Below are positions 26,725 through 35,426 of a stretch of DNA of 64,000 bases, piece by piece. The notes under the pieces are model-generated. The model ran no database searches. It worked only from the letters and a program-made list of their open reading frames with translations, and was not told the DNA's origin. This DNA is from Rhodovulum sulfidophilum (lineage in GTDB: Bacteria > Pseudomonadota > Alphaproteobacteria > Rhodobacterales > Rhodobacteraceae). The DNA lies in assembly GCA_003241785.1 (NCBI GenBank), contig QFPW01000006.1:62001-126000 (forward strand), in the 5' to 3' direction. A program made the position numbers and the translations under genes. Each line of letters begins with the position of its first letter. Position 1 is the first letter of the stretch.

Positions 26725-27390
26725 ATGAGCTTCGACCTGAACCTCATCGTCTCCTACCTGCCGCAGATCCTGAAGGGGCTCGGCGTCACGCTGCTGCTCT
26801 GGATCGTGGGCTCCGGCCTCGGCCTCGCGGTCGGCTTTCTCGTCGCGGTCGGCCGGCGCTACGGCCCGGCGCCGCTCGGCTGGCTCCTGCGCGGGATCGT
26901 CGAGGTGATCCGGGGCACGCCCTTCCTCGTGCAGGTGTTCCTGCTCTACTACGGCGGGCCCTTCATCGGCCTTCGGCTCGAGAACATCCCCGCCGGCATC
27001 CTTGCGCTCACCATCTACGCGGCGGCCTATTATTCCGAGCTCTGGCGCACCGGCTTCGACGCGATCCCGAAGGGGCATCTCGAGGCGGCGGATTGCGTCG
27101 GCTTCTCGCAATGGCAGACGCTCCGGCGGATCATCCTGCCCGAGATGACCGTGCTCGTCCTGCCCGCGATGGTGAACATGACCATCCTGATCCTGAAGGA
27201 GACGGCGATCCTGTCGATCATCTCGCTGCCGGAGCTGACCCTGAACGTCAGCGCGATCGGCACCCAGCATTACGCCTTCGTCGAGAGCTTCACCGTGCTC
27301 GCGCTCATCTACTGGGCGCTCGTCGAGATCTGCGGCGCGCTCGGACGGCGCGCCGAGGCGCGGCTCGCCAAGTACCGGTTCGCGACATGA
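26725..27390 (+). CDS. Polar amino acid ABC transporter permease 2
   Basis: 221 residues with five predicted membrane segments. VEVIRGTPFLVQVFLLYYGG and the EAA loop EAADCVGFSQWQTLRRIILP identify it as a HisM/Q-type permease partner. GGAGGG precedes the ATG at 26725. Its end overlaps the ATPase start (ATGA). Confidence 0.9.
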   Translation: MSFDLNLIVSYLPQILKGLGVTLLLWIVGSGLGLAVGFLVAVGRRYGPAPLGWLLRGIVEVIRGTPFLVQVFLLYYGGPFIGLRLENIPAGILALTIYAAAYYSELWRTGFDAIPKGHLEAADCVGFSQWQTLRRIILPEMTVLVLPAMVNMTILILKETAILSIISLPELTLNVSAIGTQHYAFVESFTVLALIYWALVEICGALGRRAEARLAKYRFAT

Positions 27391-28184
27391 GGGCCGAGAA
27401 CCCGGCGGTGCGCATCGAGGGGCTGCGCAAGGATTTCGGCACCACGCGGGTGCTCGACGGCATCGACCTCGACATTCCGCGCGGGCAGGTCACCTGCCTG
27501 ATCGGCCCGTCCGGCTCCGGCAAGTCGACGCTGCTGCGCTGCGTCGCCTTCCTCGAGGAGCCGACCGACGGCTATATCTCGATCAACGGCGACGCGCTCG
27601 GCTTCGACCGCGGGCCGACCGGGCTGCGCGTGAAGCTGCCGGCGCGGCAGATCCGCAAGGTGCGGAGCCGGATCGGCATGGTGTTCCAGCAGTTCAACCT
27701 CTGGCCGCACATGACCGCGCTCGGCAACGTCGCGGAGGCGCTGGTGATCGTGCGCGGCCTGTCCCGCTCGGACGCCGAGGATCGCGCGCGCAAGGAGCTC
27801 GACGCGATCGGCCTCGGGCCCCGCGCGGGCCATTACCCGAGCGAGCTCTCGGGCGGGCAGCAGCAGCGCGTCGCGATCGCCCGCGCGCTGGCGCTCGATC
27901 CCGGGATCATGCTCTTCGACGAGCCGACCGCCTCGCTCGACCCCGAGCTGACGGGCGAGGTGCTGAACGTGATGCGCAGACTGGCGGAAAGCGGCATGAC
28001 GATGCTGGTCGTCACGCACGAAATCGGCTTCGCGGCTTCGGTGGGCTCGAAGATCGCCTTCCTCGATCACGGCCGGATCCTGGTGGAGGGCCCGCCGAGC
28101 GCGGTCTTCGCCAAGCCGCGCGAGCCCCGGATCGACCAGTTCCTCGAAACCTATCTCGACCGCGGGGCGGCGACGCTGTTGTGA
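27387..28184 (+). CDS. Polar amino acid ABC transporter ATP-binding protein
   Basis: 265 residues. Walker A GPSGSGKST, Q-loop VFQQFNLWPHMT, signature LSGGQQQRVAIARALALDP and Walker B IMLFDEPTASLDPE are complete, typical of HisP/GlnQ/ArtP. A short insertion (about 66-80) follows the GYISINGDALG loop. It overlaps the permease end by four bases and is followed by the 28-bp palindrome. Confidence 0.92.
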   Translation: MRAENPAVRIEGLRKDFGTTRVLDGIDLDIPRGQVTCLIGPSGSGKSTLLRCVAFLEEPTDGYISINGDALGFDRGPTGLRVKLPARQIRKVRSRIGMVFQQFNLWPHMTALGNVAEALVIVRGLSRSDAEDRARKELDAIGLGPRAGHYPSELSGGQQQRVAIARALALDPGIMLFDEPTASLDPELTGEVLNVMRRLAESGMTMLVVTHEIGFAASVGSKIAFLDHGRILVEGPPSAVFAKPREPRIDQFLETYLDRGAATLL

Positions 28185-28188
28185 GGAA

Positions 28189-28216
28189 GGTGGGCGGAAT
28201 CGCCCACCCTACGGCG
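28189..28216. repeat. 28-bp palindromic repeat, copy 2
   Basis: Identical over 28 bp to 13494-13521. It starts five bases after the stop of the ABC ATPase and lies, like copy 1, between convergent genes. A hairpin with arms GGTGGGCG/CGCCCACC is expected. Confidence 0.85.
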
Positions 28217-28225
28217 AGGTCCCCG

Positions 28226-28308
28226 CTGCCCCGGGCTTGACCCCGGGGCCTCGAACCCCGGCGCGCCGCTCGCGGAATGGCGTCGAGGTCCCGGGTCAGG
28301 CCCGGGAC
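28226..28308. repeat. Palindromic repeat pair, GTCCCGGG family, locus 3
   Basis: A degenerate palindrome (CCCCGGG-x-CCCGGGG type) around 28228-28248 and a perfect-arm copy GTCCCGGG-N5-CCCGGGAC at 28288-28308. Together with the 28-bp repeat it fills the 170-bp gap between the convergent ABC ATPase and rocD genes. Confidence 0.8.
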
Positions 28309-28354
28309 AGCGGTGCACCCGGTCTCGTAGGGCTGACCTCGGTCCGCCGCGGCC

Positions 28355-29554
28355 TCACCGCAGCGCCGCGCCGATCCGCTCCAGCGCCCAGTCCACCTCG
28401 GCGCGCTCGATGACGAGCGGCGGCGAGAAGCGGATGGTCTGGCCGTGGGTCTCCTTGGCGAGCAGGCCCTTCTCGCGCAAGGCCTCGACGACGGGCCGCG
28501 CGGGACCCGCTTCCTCGTGGAGCTCGACCGCGAGCATCAGGCCCCGGCCCCGGATCTCCTTCACCCGGTTGGAGCGGACCGCCTCGAGCCCCGCCTTGAA
28601 ATAGGCGCCGAGCTCGGCCGAGCGTTCGATCATGCCCTCCTCGACCAGCACCTTGAGCGCGGCCCGCGCCACGGCGCAGGCGAGCGGGTTGCCGCCGAAG
28701 GTCGAGCCGTGCTGGCCGGGCTTCAGGACGCCGAGCACGTCCGAATTCGAGAGCACCGCCGAGATCGGGTAGAAGCCGCCGCCGAGCGCCTTGCCGACCA
28801 GCGTCACATCCGCCTCGATCCCCTCGTGCTCCTCGGCGAGGAGCTTGCCCGCCCGGCCGAGGCCGGTCTGGATCTCGTCGAGGATCAGCGTCACGTTATG
28901 CGCGGTGCAGAGCTCCCGCGCCCTGGTGAAATAGCCCGCCGGCGGGATGATCACCCCGGCCTCGCCCTGGATCGGCTCGACCAGGAAGGCGACGGTGTTG
29001 GGGGTGATCGCGGCTTCGAGCGCCGCGGCGTCGCCGAACGGGATCACCTTGAACCCCGGCAGGAACGGGCCGAAGCCGCCGCGCGCGTCCGGGTCGGTCG
29101 AGAAGGAGATGACCCCGAGCGTGCGGCCGTGGAAATTGTCGGCGCAGACGATGATCTCGGCCCGGCCCTCCGGCACGCCCTTGACCTCGTAGCCCCATTT
29201 GCGCACCGCCTTGATCGCGGTCTCCACCGCCTCGGCGCCGGAATTCATCGGCAGCACCTTGTGGCTGTTGGTGAGGCGCGCGAGCTCCTCGTAGAACCGG
29301 CCGAGCTGGTCGTTGCGGAAGGCGCGGGAGGTCAGCGTGAGCCGGCTCGCCTGGTCGATCATCGCGGCGAGGATCTTCGGGTGGCAATGGCCCTGGTTCA
29401 CGGCGGAATAGGCCGAGAGGCAGTCGAGATAGCGCTTGCCCTCGATATCCTCGACCCAGACGCCCTGGCCCTTCGTCAGCACCACGTCGAGCGGCTTGTA
29501 GTTGTCGGCGCCCAGCCGCGATTCGAGCGCGATCAGGTCGGCGGTATCGAGCAT
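28355..29554 (-). CDS. rocD: Ornithine aminotransferase
   Basis: 399 residues, PLP-dependent class III aminotransferase. It converts ornithine and 2-oxoglutarate to glutamate semialdehyde and glutamate. Features: YLDCLSAYSAVNQGHCHPKI, NSGAEAVETAIKAVRKWGY, the LILDEIQTGLGRAGK block, and the PLP lysine in LVGKALGGGFYPISA. The ATG at 29554 has AAGGAG eight bases upstream; a GTG at 29575 precedes that site and is less likely. It follows rocF by 45 bp in a leftward arginine-catabolic operon. Confidence 0.92.
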   Translation of the reverse strand: MLDTADLIALESRLGADNYKPLDVVLTKGQGVWVEDIEGKRYLDCLSAYSAVNQGHCHPKILAAMIDQASRLTLTSRAFRNDQLGRFYEELARLTNSHKVLPMNSGAEAVETAIKAVRKWGYEVKGVPEGRAEIIVCADNFHGRTLGVISFSTDPDARGGFGPFLPGFKVIPFGDAAALEAAITPNTVAFLVEPIQGEAGVIIPPAGYFTRARELCTAHNVTLILDEIQTGLGRAGKLLAEEHEGIEADVTLVGKALGGGFYPISAVLSNSDVLGVLKPGQHGSTFGGNPLACAVARAALKVLVEEGMIERSAELGAYFKAGLEAVRSNRVKEIRGRGLMLAVELHEEAGPARPVVEALREKGLLAKETHGQTIRFSPPLVIERAEVDWALERIGAALR

Positions 29555-29599
29555 TTGGTCTTCTCCTTGGCTCACGGTCGGGCGCTCACGCGGTGGAAT

Positions 29600-30628
29600 T
29601 CAGGCACGGGCCGGCACGTCGGCGAAGCGCCGGGCGTTCGGCAGGCGGTCGAGCACGGTGCGGCCGAAGACGCTCGCGATCAGCTCGACCGCGACGACGG
29701 CGGTCTTGCCGCGCTCGTCGAGGAACGGGTTGAGCTCGACCAGGTCCATCGACCGGACGAGGCCGCTGTCCGAGAGCATCTCCATCACGAGATGCGCCTC
29801 GCGGTAGGTGGCGCCGCCCGGCACCATCGTGCCGGTGCCCGGTGCCACCGAGGGGTCGAGGCTGTCGAGGTCGAGGCTGAGATGCAGGTGCGCGCCGCGT
29901 TCCACCCAGCGCGAGATGCGCTCCTCCATCAGCGCGCAGACGCCGCGCTCGTCGATATGGCGCATGTCGACGCAGTCGACGCCATGCGCGCGCAGCCGGT
30001 CGCGCTCGCCGGGGTCGATCGAGCGGGCGCCGAAGACATGGATGTTCTCGCGCGCGACCGGCGCCAGCGGGCGGTCGGCGTCGAGCAGGGGGGCGAGAAT
30101 CGGGTCGCCCGCGAGGAAGGCCAGCGACATGCCGTGCATGTTGCCCGAGGGCGTGGTCTCGGGCGTGTTGTAGTCGGGGTGGGCGTCGACCCAGAGCACG
30201 GCGAGCTCCTGCCCGCGCTCGGCGCAGGCGCGGGCCACCCCGGAGATCGTGCCCATGGAGATCGCATGGTCGCCGCCGACGAAGAGCGGCACCGGGGCGT
30301 CCGGCCGCGCCGGTCCCTTGCTCATCGCATAGGCGCGGTCGTGGATGGCGCGGGTCCAGCCCGCGATCTCGGTCAGGTGGTTGCAGCGCGCGGCCCATTC
30401 GGGGGCCATGTCGACCGGCACCGGCTCGGCCTCGCGGATCGTGCCGCGGTCGGCGAAGCGGTGCCCGAGGCTCGCCAGCATCGGGCCGATCCCGGCGGTG
30501 CGCAGCGCGTCCGGACCCATCAGCGTGCCGCGCGTGGCGGCGCCCAGCTCGAGCCCGACGCCGAGCATCAGGATATCCTGGCGGCTGAGCGAAGCGAGGG
30601 CTTCCTCCGAACGCAGTCTCTCGTACAA
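29600..30628 (-). CDS. rocF: Arginase
   Basis: 342 residues. It hydrolyses arginine to ornithine and urea using two Mn ions held by GGDHAIS, WVDAHPDYNT and SLDLDSLDPSVAPGTGT motifs, all intact. The start is TTG at 30628, with AAGGAG six bases upstream; no ATG or GTG gives a comparable ribosome site. It precedes rocD and is divergent from an Lrp-type regulator. No urease genes are in the window. Confidence 0.92.
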   Translation of the reverse strand: MYERLRSEEALASLSRQDILMLGVGLELGAATRGTLMGPDALRTAGIGPMLASLGHRFADRGTIREAEPVPVDMAPEWAARCNHLTEIAGWTRAIHDRAYAMSKGPARPDAPVPLFVGGDHAISMGTISGVARACAERGQELAVLWVDAHPDYNTPETTPSGNMHGMSLAFLAGDPILAPLLDADRPLAPVARENIHVFGARSIDPGERDRLRAHGVDCVDMRHIDERGVCALMEERISRWVERGAHLHLSLDLDSLDPSVAPGTGTMVPGGATYREAHLVMEMLSDSGLVRSMDLVELNPFLDERGKTAVVAVELIASVFGRTVLDRLPNARRFADVPARA

Positions 30629-30684
30629 AGGGCGCTCCTTTTCTGGGCACGGGCCGGATCCTGCCCTTTTCTAGAGCTTGGCGC

Positions 30685-30741
30685 CGCTAGCGAAAAGCTA
30701 GCAAAGCGCGACATTCAGCGCTGTTCCTTGACGAAACGTCA
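30685..30741. promoter_or_regulatory. Two palindromes in the rocF / Lrp-gene divergent region
   Basis: GCTAGC-GAAAA-GCTAGC at 30685-30701 and TGACG-AAA-CGTCA at 30729-30741 are perfect inverted repeats in the 136-bp divergent intergenic space. They are good candidates for binding sites of the Lrp/AsnC regulator encoded by the adjacent gene. This is inferred from position and symmetry only. Confidence 0.5.
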
Positions 30742-30764
30742 GGGATTCGGCACAGAATGCGCAT

Positions 30765-31193
30765 ATGGCGGCGCTGGATGACCTCGATACCCGACTGATC
30801 GGGCTCCTGCGGGCCGATGGACGGATGCCTACGGCGACGCTCGCGAAGCATCTCGGCGTCTCGCGCGGCACGGCGCAAAACCGCGTCGACCGGCTGATGC
30901 GCGAGGGCATCCTGCTCGGCTTCACCGCCCGGGTGCGCAGCGACGCCGCCGGCGACGGGGTGCGGGCGATCATGGCGATCGAGCTGCGCGCCGCGGATGC
31001 GCGGCAGGTGGTGACGGCGCTGCGGCGGATGCCCGAGGTCGGGCATATCTACTCCACCAACGGCCGCTGGGACCTGATCGCGGAGCTGGTGACGCCGAGC
31101 CTGTCGGCGCTCGACGAGGCGCTGACGGCGATCCGGGCGATGCGCGCCGTGGCGAATTCCGAGACCAGCATCCTGCTCGCCGAGCTGCGCTGA
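30765..31193 (+). CDS. Lrp/AsnC family transcriptional regulator
   Basis: 142 residues. An N-terminal winged HTH (LDDLDTRLIGLLRADGRMPTA, then LAKHLGVSRGTAQNRVDRL) is followed by the RAM ligand-binding domain. Lrp/AsnC proteins respond to amino acids as dimers to octamers. Divergent location next to rocF-rocD suggests control of arginine catabolism by arginine or ornithine (inference). Confidence 0.88.
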   Translation: MAALDDLDTRLIGLLRADGRMPTATLAKHLGVSRGTAQNRVDRLMREGILLGFTARVRSDAAGDGVRAIMAIELRAADARQVVTALRRMPEVGHIYSTNGRWDLIAELVTPSLSALDEALTAIRAMRAVANSETSILLAELR

Positions 31194-31296
31194 GCCGGTC
31201 CGCCTCGCTCGGCGCGCGAGCGGCTCCCGGCGGCGGCGCTTGATTTCGTCCTCCGGACCGCCGAGATTGTGGCGGGGTAGCTTGTGAGGGCGAGTC

Positions 31297-32109
31297 ATGG
31301 CTCAACCGAAGACGAACATCGCCAGCCTGGATCCGGTCTGGGCGATGATCCGGCGGGAAGCCGAGGATGTGACGCGCAACGAGCCGCTGATGGCGAGCCT
31401 CGTGCACGTGGGCGTGCTCTACCACACGAGCCTCGAACGGGCGCTGAGCTATCGCGTGGCGCAGAAGCTCGCCTCGTCCGACATGAGCGATCTCATCCTG
31501 CGGGAGATCGCCGACGAGGCCTATGCCGCCGAGCCGAGCCTCGGCACCGCCGCGCGGGCCGATATCATGGCGGTCTACGAGCGCGACCCGGCTTGCCACC
31601 GCTATATCCAGCCGCTCCTGTTCTTCAAGGGCTTCCAGGCGCTGCAATGCTATCGGCTCGGGCACTGGCTCTGGACCCAGGGCCGGCAGGACATGGCCTA
31701 TTTCGTGCAGATGCGCACCTCCGAGGTCTTCGGCGTCGACATTCACCCGAACGCCCGCATGGGGCAGGGCATCCTGATCGACCACGCGCATTCGATCGTG
31801 ATCGGCGAGACGGCGGTCGTGGGCGACAATGTCTCGATGCTGCATTCGGTGACGCTCGGCGGCACCGGCAAGGAGGACGGCGACCGCCACCCGAAGATCG
31901 GCAACGGCGTGCTGATCGGGGCGGGCGCGGCGGTGCTCGGCAATATCACGATCGGCTCGTGCAGCCGGGTCGCGGCGGGCTCGGTCGTCCTGGAACCGGT
32001 CCCGCCCTGCAAGACCGTCGCCGGTGTCCCGGCGCGGATCGTCGGCGACGCGGGCTGCGCCGAGCCCTCGAAGCTCATGGACCAGATGCTGCTGAACAGC
32101 GATCTCTGA
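31297..32109 (+). CDS. cysE: Serine O-acetyltransferase
   Basis: 270 residues. It makes O-acetyl-L-serine from serine and acetyl-CoA, the first step of cysteine synthesis. The N-terminal helical domain is followed by a left-handed beta-helix of hexapeptide repeats (IHPNARMGQGILIDHAHSIV, then IGETAVVGDNVSMLHSVTLGGTG). The catalytic His in DHAH and the VAGVPARIV end are present. No cysteine desulfurase or cysK is adjacent. It converges with an ABC operon. Confidence 0.94.
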   Translation: MAQPKTNIASLDPVWAMIRREAEDVTRNEPLMASLVHVGVLYHTSLERALSYRVAQKLASSDMSDLILREIADEAYAAEPSLGTAARADIMAVYERDPACHRYIQPLLFFKGFQALQCYRLGHWLWTQGRQDMAYFVQMRTSEVFGVDIHPNARMGQGILIDHAHSIVIGETAVVGDNVSMLHSVTLGGTGKEDGDRHPKIGNGVLIGAGAAVLGNITIGSCSRVAAGSVVLEPVPPCKTVAGVPARIVGDAGCAEPSKLMDQMLLNSDL

Positions 32110-32126
32110 CCCGGGCCGGCGCGCGT

Positions 32127-32822
32127 TCAGCGCGCCAGCGTCAGGTACCGGTTGTAGCGGCTTTCGAGAGCGCGGAAGAGCGCGGTGATGATCATCGTCA
32201 GCAGGTAGTAGATGACGCCCGCGATCGCGAAGACCTGGATCGGCTGGTAGGTCGCCGAGGCGGCGAGCTGGCTCTCGCCCATCAGCTCGAGCAGCGTGAT
32301 CGTCGAGGCGAGCGAGGTGCCCTTCAGGAGGATGATGATCTCGTTCGAATAGGCCGGCAGGATCAGGCTGAAGGCGCGCGGCAGGATCACCAGCCGGTAG
32401 GCGGTGAAGGCGGACATGCCGGCCGCCCGCGCGGCCTCGACCTCGCCCTTCGGCACCGACAGGATGCCGCCCCGGATCACCTCGCTCGAATAGGCCGCGG
32501 TGTTGAGCGTGAGCGTGATCAGCGCGCAGACATAGGCCTCGCGCAGGATCGGCCAGAGCACCGAGGAGCGGATGAAGTCGAACTGGCCGAGCCCGTAGTA
32601 GATCAGGAAGAACTGCACCAGCAGCGGCGTGCCGCGGAAGAAGATCGAGTAGAGGCTCGCCGGCCAGTAGATCGCGGCGGTCTTCGACATCCGCGCCAGC
32701 GCGAGCGGCACCGCGACGAGCACGCCGAGCAGGGCGGAGATCACGACGAGCTGGATCGTCAGCCAGGTGCCGCGCAGGAAGTCGAAGCCATAATCCCGGA
32801 TGATATCGATGAAGGCGCCCAT
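32127..32822 (-). CDS. Basic/polar amino acid ABC transporter permease (HisM-like)
   Basis: 231 residues with five membrane segments. IFFRGTPLLVQFFLIYYGLG and the EAA loop EAARAAGMSAFTAYRLVILP mark it as a histidine/arginine-type permease. Last gene of a leftward four-gene operon (ATPase, binding protein, two permeases), four bases after the other permease. Confidence 0.9.
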   Translation of the reverse strand: MGAFIDIIRDYGFDFLRGTWLTIQLVVISALLGVLVAVPLALARMSKTAAIYWPASLYSIFFRGTPLLVQFFLIYYGLGQFDFIRSSVLWPILREAYVCALITLTLNTAAYSSEVIRGGILSVPKGEVEAARAAGMSAFTAYRLVILPRAFSLILPAYSNEIIILLKGTSLASTITLLELMGESQLAASATYQPIQVFAIAGVIYYLLTMIITALFRALESRYNRYLTLAR

Positions 32823-32826
32823 CCGC

Positions 32827-33504
32827 TCAGCTCCGCCGGTCGCTGCGGCTGGCGCGCTTCTCGAGATGCGTGAAGATGGCCATCGAGACGATCGTCAGCA
32901 GGAGAAAGATCAGCGCCGCCGCCATGTAGAAGGTGAAGGGCTCGCGGGTGGTCTGCGCCGCCTGGTTGGCCTTGCGCATCAGGTCGTCGAGGCCGACGAT
33001 CGAGACGAGCGCCGTGTCCTTGAGCGAGCCCTGCCAGAGGTTGCCGATCCCGGGCAGCGCGATGCGCCAGATCTGCGGCAGCTGGACGATGCGGAACGCC
33101 TGCCAGGAGCTGAAGCCATAGGCGCGCGCCGCCTCGACCTGGCCCTTGGAGACCGCCTGGAACGCGCCCCGGATCGTCTCGGAGGCATAGGCGCCGAAGA
33201 CGAGCGTGAGCGCGGTCAGGCCGGCGATCCAGGGGCTGACGTTGACCACCCCCGGTCCGAGCAGCCCGTCGAGCAGCTGCGTGCCGCCGAAGTAGATGAT
33301 CAGCAGCACGAGGAACTCGGGGATCCCGCGCATGAAGTTCGTGAAGGCGAAGGAGGCTCGCGACAGCCAGCGCAGCTTCGAGAGCTTGGCCATCGCGAGG
33401 AGCAGGCCGAGCACGAGGCCGAGGACCATCGTGCTGACGGCGAGCAGGATCGTGAGCTTCAGCCCCTGCATCAGGAGGGGCAGATAAGATATCAGATTTT
33501 CCAA
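32827..33504 (-). CDS. Basic/polar amino acid ABC transporter permease (HisQ-like)
   Basis: 225 residues from a TTG start with AAGGGG six bases upstream. FTNFMRGIPEFLVLLIIYFGG and EAARAYGFSSWQAFRIVQLP are the family loops. The MRGIPE variant of the RGTPL motif is typical of the Q partner in HisQ/ArtQ pairs. It pairs with the adjacent permease gene. Confidence 0.9.
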   Translation of the reverse strand: MENLISYLPLLMQGLKLTILLAVSTMVLGLVLGLLLAMAKLSKLRWLSRASFAFTNFMRGIPEFLVLLIIYFGGTQLLDGLLGPGVVNVSPWIAGLTALTLVFGAYASETIRGAFQAVSKGQVEAARAYGFSSWQAFRIVQLPQIWRIALPGIGNLWQGSLKDTALVSIVGLDDLMRKANQAAQTTREPFTFYMAAALIFLLLTIVSMAIFTHLEKRASRSDRRS

Positions 33505-33529
33505 ATCCGCCCCTTCGGACTGACCGCGA

Positions 33530-34300
33530 TCACTGCGGCAGGATGCTCACGTTCAGGTACTTCTTGTTGATCTCCTCGTATTCGCCGGAGGCGATCACCT
33601 TCGCGAGCGCCTCGTCGAAGCGGGTCTTCAGCGCCTCGTCGCCCTTGCGCAGGCCGATGCCGGCGCCGGCGCCGAGCAGCGCCTTGTCATAGACCGGCTC
33701 GCCGACCGCGACGAAGCCCTTGCCCTGGTCGGAGGCGAGGAATTCCTCGAGCACGACCGAATCCGCGAAGACCGCGTCGACCCGGCCGCTCGAGAGGTCG
33801 AGCGTGGCGGCGTCGAGCGTGTCGTAGAACTGCGCCCGCGCGTCGGGGAACTTCTCCTGCACGTAGTTCGCCATCGTGGTGCCGCGCTGGACGCCGACCA
33901 TCTTGCGCTTCATTCCGTCCGGCGTGAGCTCGATGCCCGACCCCTCGGCCGCGACGAAGAGCGCGGGCGTGGTGTAATAGGGGCCGGCGAAGTCGATCGC
34001 CCGCAGCCGCTCCTCGGTGATCGACATCGAGGCGATGATCGCGTCGATCTTCTTCGAGTTCAGCGCGGGGATCAGCCCGTCGAACGACTGGTTGATGATC
34101 TCGCAATCGGCTTCCATCGCGGCGCAGAGCGCCTTGGTGATGTCGATGTCGAAACCCTCGAGCTCGCCCGAGGGCAGCACATAGGCGAAGGGCCGGTAGG
34201 CGGCTTCCGTCCCGATCTTCAGCGAATCCGCGAAGCTCGGGGCGGCCATGCCGAAGACCGCGGCCCCCAGGCCGATGAGAGCGCCTACAACCTTGTTCAT
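33530..34300 (-). CDS. Lysine/arginine/ornithine-type substrate-binding protein
   Basis: 256 residues with a signal peptide (MNKVVGALIGLGAAVFGMAAPSFA, cut near SFA-DS). The mature start LKIGTEAAYRPFAYVLPSGE and LEGFDIDITKALCAAMEADC matches HisJ/ArgT-like proteins binding basic amino acids. AGGAAG precedes the ATG at 34300. Close linkage to arginase and ornithine aminotransferase suggests arginine or ornithine as ligand (inference). Confidence 0.88.
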   Translation of the reverse strand: MNKVVGALIGLGAAVFGMAAPSFADSLKIGTEAAYRPFAYVLPSGELEGFDIDITKALCAAMEADCEIINQSFDGLIPALNSKKIDAIIASMSITEERLRAIDFAGPYYTTPALFVAAEGSGIELTPDGMKRKMVGVQRGTTMANYVQEKFPDARAQFYDTLDAATLDLSSGRVDAVFADSVVLEEFLASDQGKGFVAVGEPVYDKALLGAGAGIGLRKGDEALKTRFDEALAKVIASGEYEEINKKYLNVSILPQ

Positions 34301-34344
34301 CGCCGTTCTTCCTATTCCTGGCGGGACCGGGCCGCCGATTGGGG

Positions 34345-35142
34345 TCATTTCAGGCTGCCGGACAGGAACTGCCGCAGCCGCTCCGAATTCGGGTTGCTCA
34401 TGATCTCCCGAGGATCGCCCTCGTCCTCGACCAATCCCTGGTGCAGGAAGAGCATGTGGTTCGCCGCCTCGCGGGCGAAACCCATCTCATGCGTCACGAC
34501 CAGCATCGTGCGCCCCTCGGCGGCGAGGTCGCGCATCACCTTCAGCACTTCGTTCACCAGCTCCGGGTCGAGCGCCGAGGTCGGCTCGTCGAACAGCATC
34601 ACCTCGGGATCCATCGCGAGCGCGCGCGCGATCGCCACGCGCTGCTGCTGGCCGCCGGAGAGCTGGCCGGGGTAGTGGCCGCGCTTGTCCGCGACGCCGA
34701 CCTTGGCGAGCATCGCCTCCGCCTTTTCGAGCGCCGCCTTCTTGTCGCGGCCGAGCACGTGGATCTGCGCCGCCGTGACGTTCTCGAGCACCGTCATGTG
34801 CTGCCAGAGATTGAACTGCTGGAACACCATGGCGAGCCGCGAGCGGATCCGGTCCACCTGCTTCATGTCGGCGGGCACCGGCGCGCCGTGCCGTTCCTTC
34901 ATCTTGATGAGCTCGCCCTTCAGGCGGACCTCGCCGCTGTTGGGCGTCTCGAGCAGATTGATGCAGCGCAGGAAGGTCGACTTGCCGGAGCCCGAGGAGC
35001 CGAGGATCGCGACCACGTCGTGCTCGCGCGCGGTCAGCGAGATGCCCTTCAGAACCTCGTGGGTTCCGTAGGTCTTGCAGATTGATTTCACCTCGAGAGC
35101 GATGGGTACGTCTTGCGTCGCCGGAGACCCATCAACTGCCAT
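34345..35142 (-). CDS. Basic/polar amino acid ABC transporter ATP-binding protein (HisP-like)
   Basis: 265 residues. Walker A GSSGSGKST, Q-loop VFQQFNLWQHMT, signature LSGGQQQRVAIARALAMDP and Walker B VMLFDEPTSALDPE. The insertion IKMKERHGAPVPADMKQVDR is typical of the HisP branch. First gene of the leftward operon, 45 bp upstream of the binding-protein start. Confidence 0.92.
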   Translation of the reverse strand: MAVDGSPATQDVPIALEVKSICKTYGTHEVLKGISLTAREHDVVAILGSSGSGKSTFLRCINLLETPNSGEVRLKGELIKMKERHGAPVPADMKQVDRIRSRLAMVFQQFNLWQHMTVLENVTAAQIHVLGRDKKAALEKAEAMLAKVGVADKRGHYPGQLSGGQQQRVAIARALAMDPEVMLFDEPTSALDPELVNEVLKVMRDLAAEGRTMLVVTHEMGFAREAANHMLFLHQGLVEDEGDPREIMSNPNSERLRQFLSGSLK

Positions 35143-35198
35143 GAAACCCTCTTCTTAGGCTCGATTCCGCCGGATCCGGCGGGCTGGACCTCCCAAGA

Positions 35199-35426
35199 CT
35201 ATCGAGAACTTTCCCGAGTGCAAGCATCTTGCTCGCCCTTCGCGCCGGCCTCGCCGCGCGGTCGGCGGCGGGGCGCCGGCGCGTGCTCGTAGCGGTCGTC
35301 GAGCAGGCGGGCGGCCTGCCCGTCGGGATCCTCGAACTGGTCGTGGCGCAGCATCCAGAAGAAGCCGAGCAGCGCGAGCCCGCCGAGCACCAGCGAGGCG
35401 GGGATGAGCAGCGTGAGGATGTTCAC
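35199..35426 (-). CDS. ccoS: cbb3-type cytochrome oxidase assembly protein CcoS
   Basis: 75 residues. One N-terminal membrane segment (NILTLLIPASLVLGGLALLGFFW) followed by the conserved DQFEDPDGQAARLLDD motif of CcoS, needed for cofactor insertion into cbb3 oxidase. The GTG at 35426 has GGAGG seven bases upstream and overlaps the ccoI stop (GTGA). The C-terminus is extended and charged. Last gene of ccoGHIS. Confidence 0.9.
   Translation of the reverse strand: MNILTLLIPASLVLGGLALLGFFWMLRHDQFEDPDGQAARLLDDRYEHAPAPRRRPRGEAGAKGEQDACTRESSR

Noticed and set aside
35167..35182. Perfect 16-bp palindrome CCGCCGGATCCGGCGG before the ABC ATPase gene as a terminator
   Set aside because: No T-run follows on either strand. 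It could be an operator, but there is no second copy or other support.
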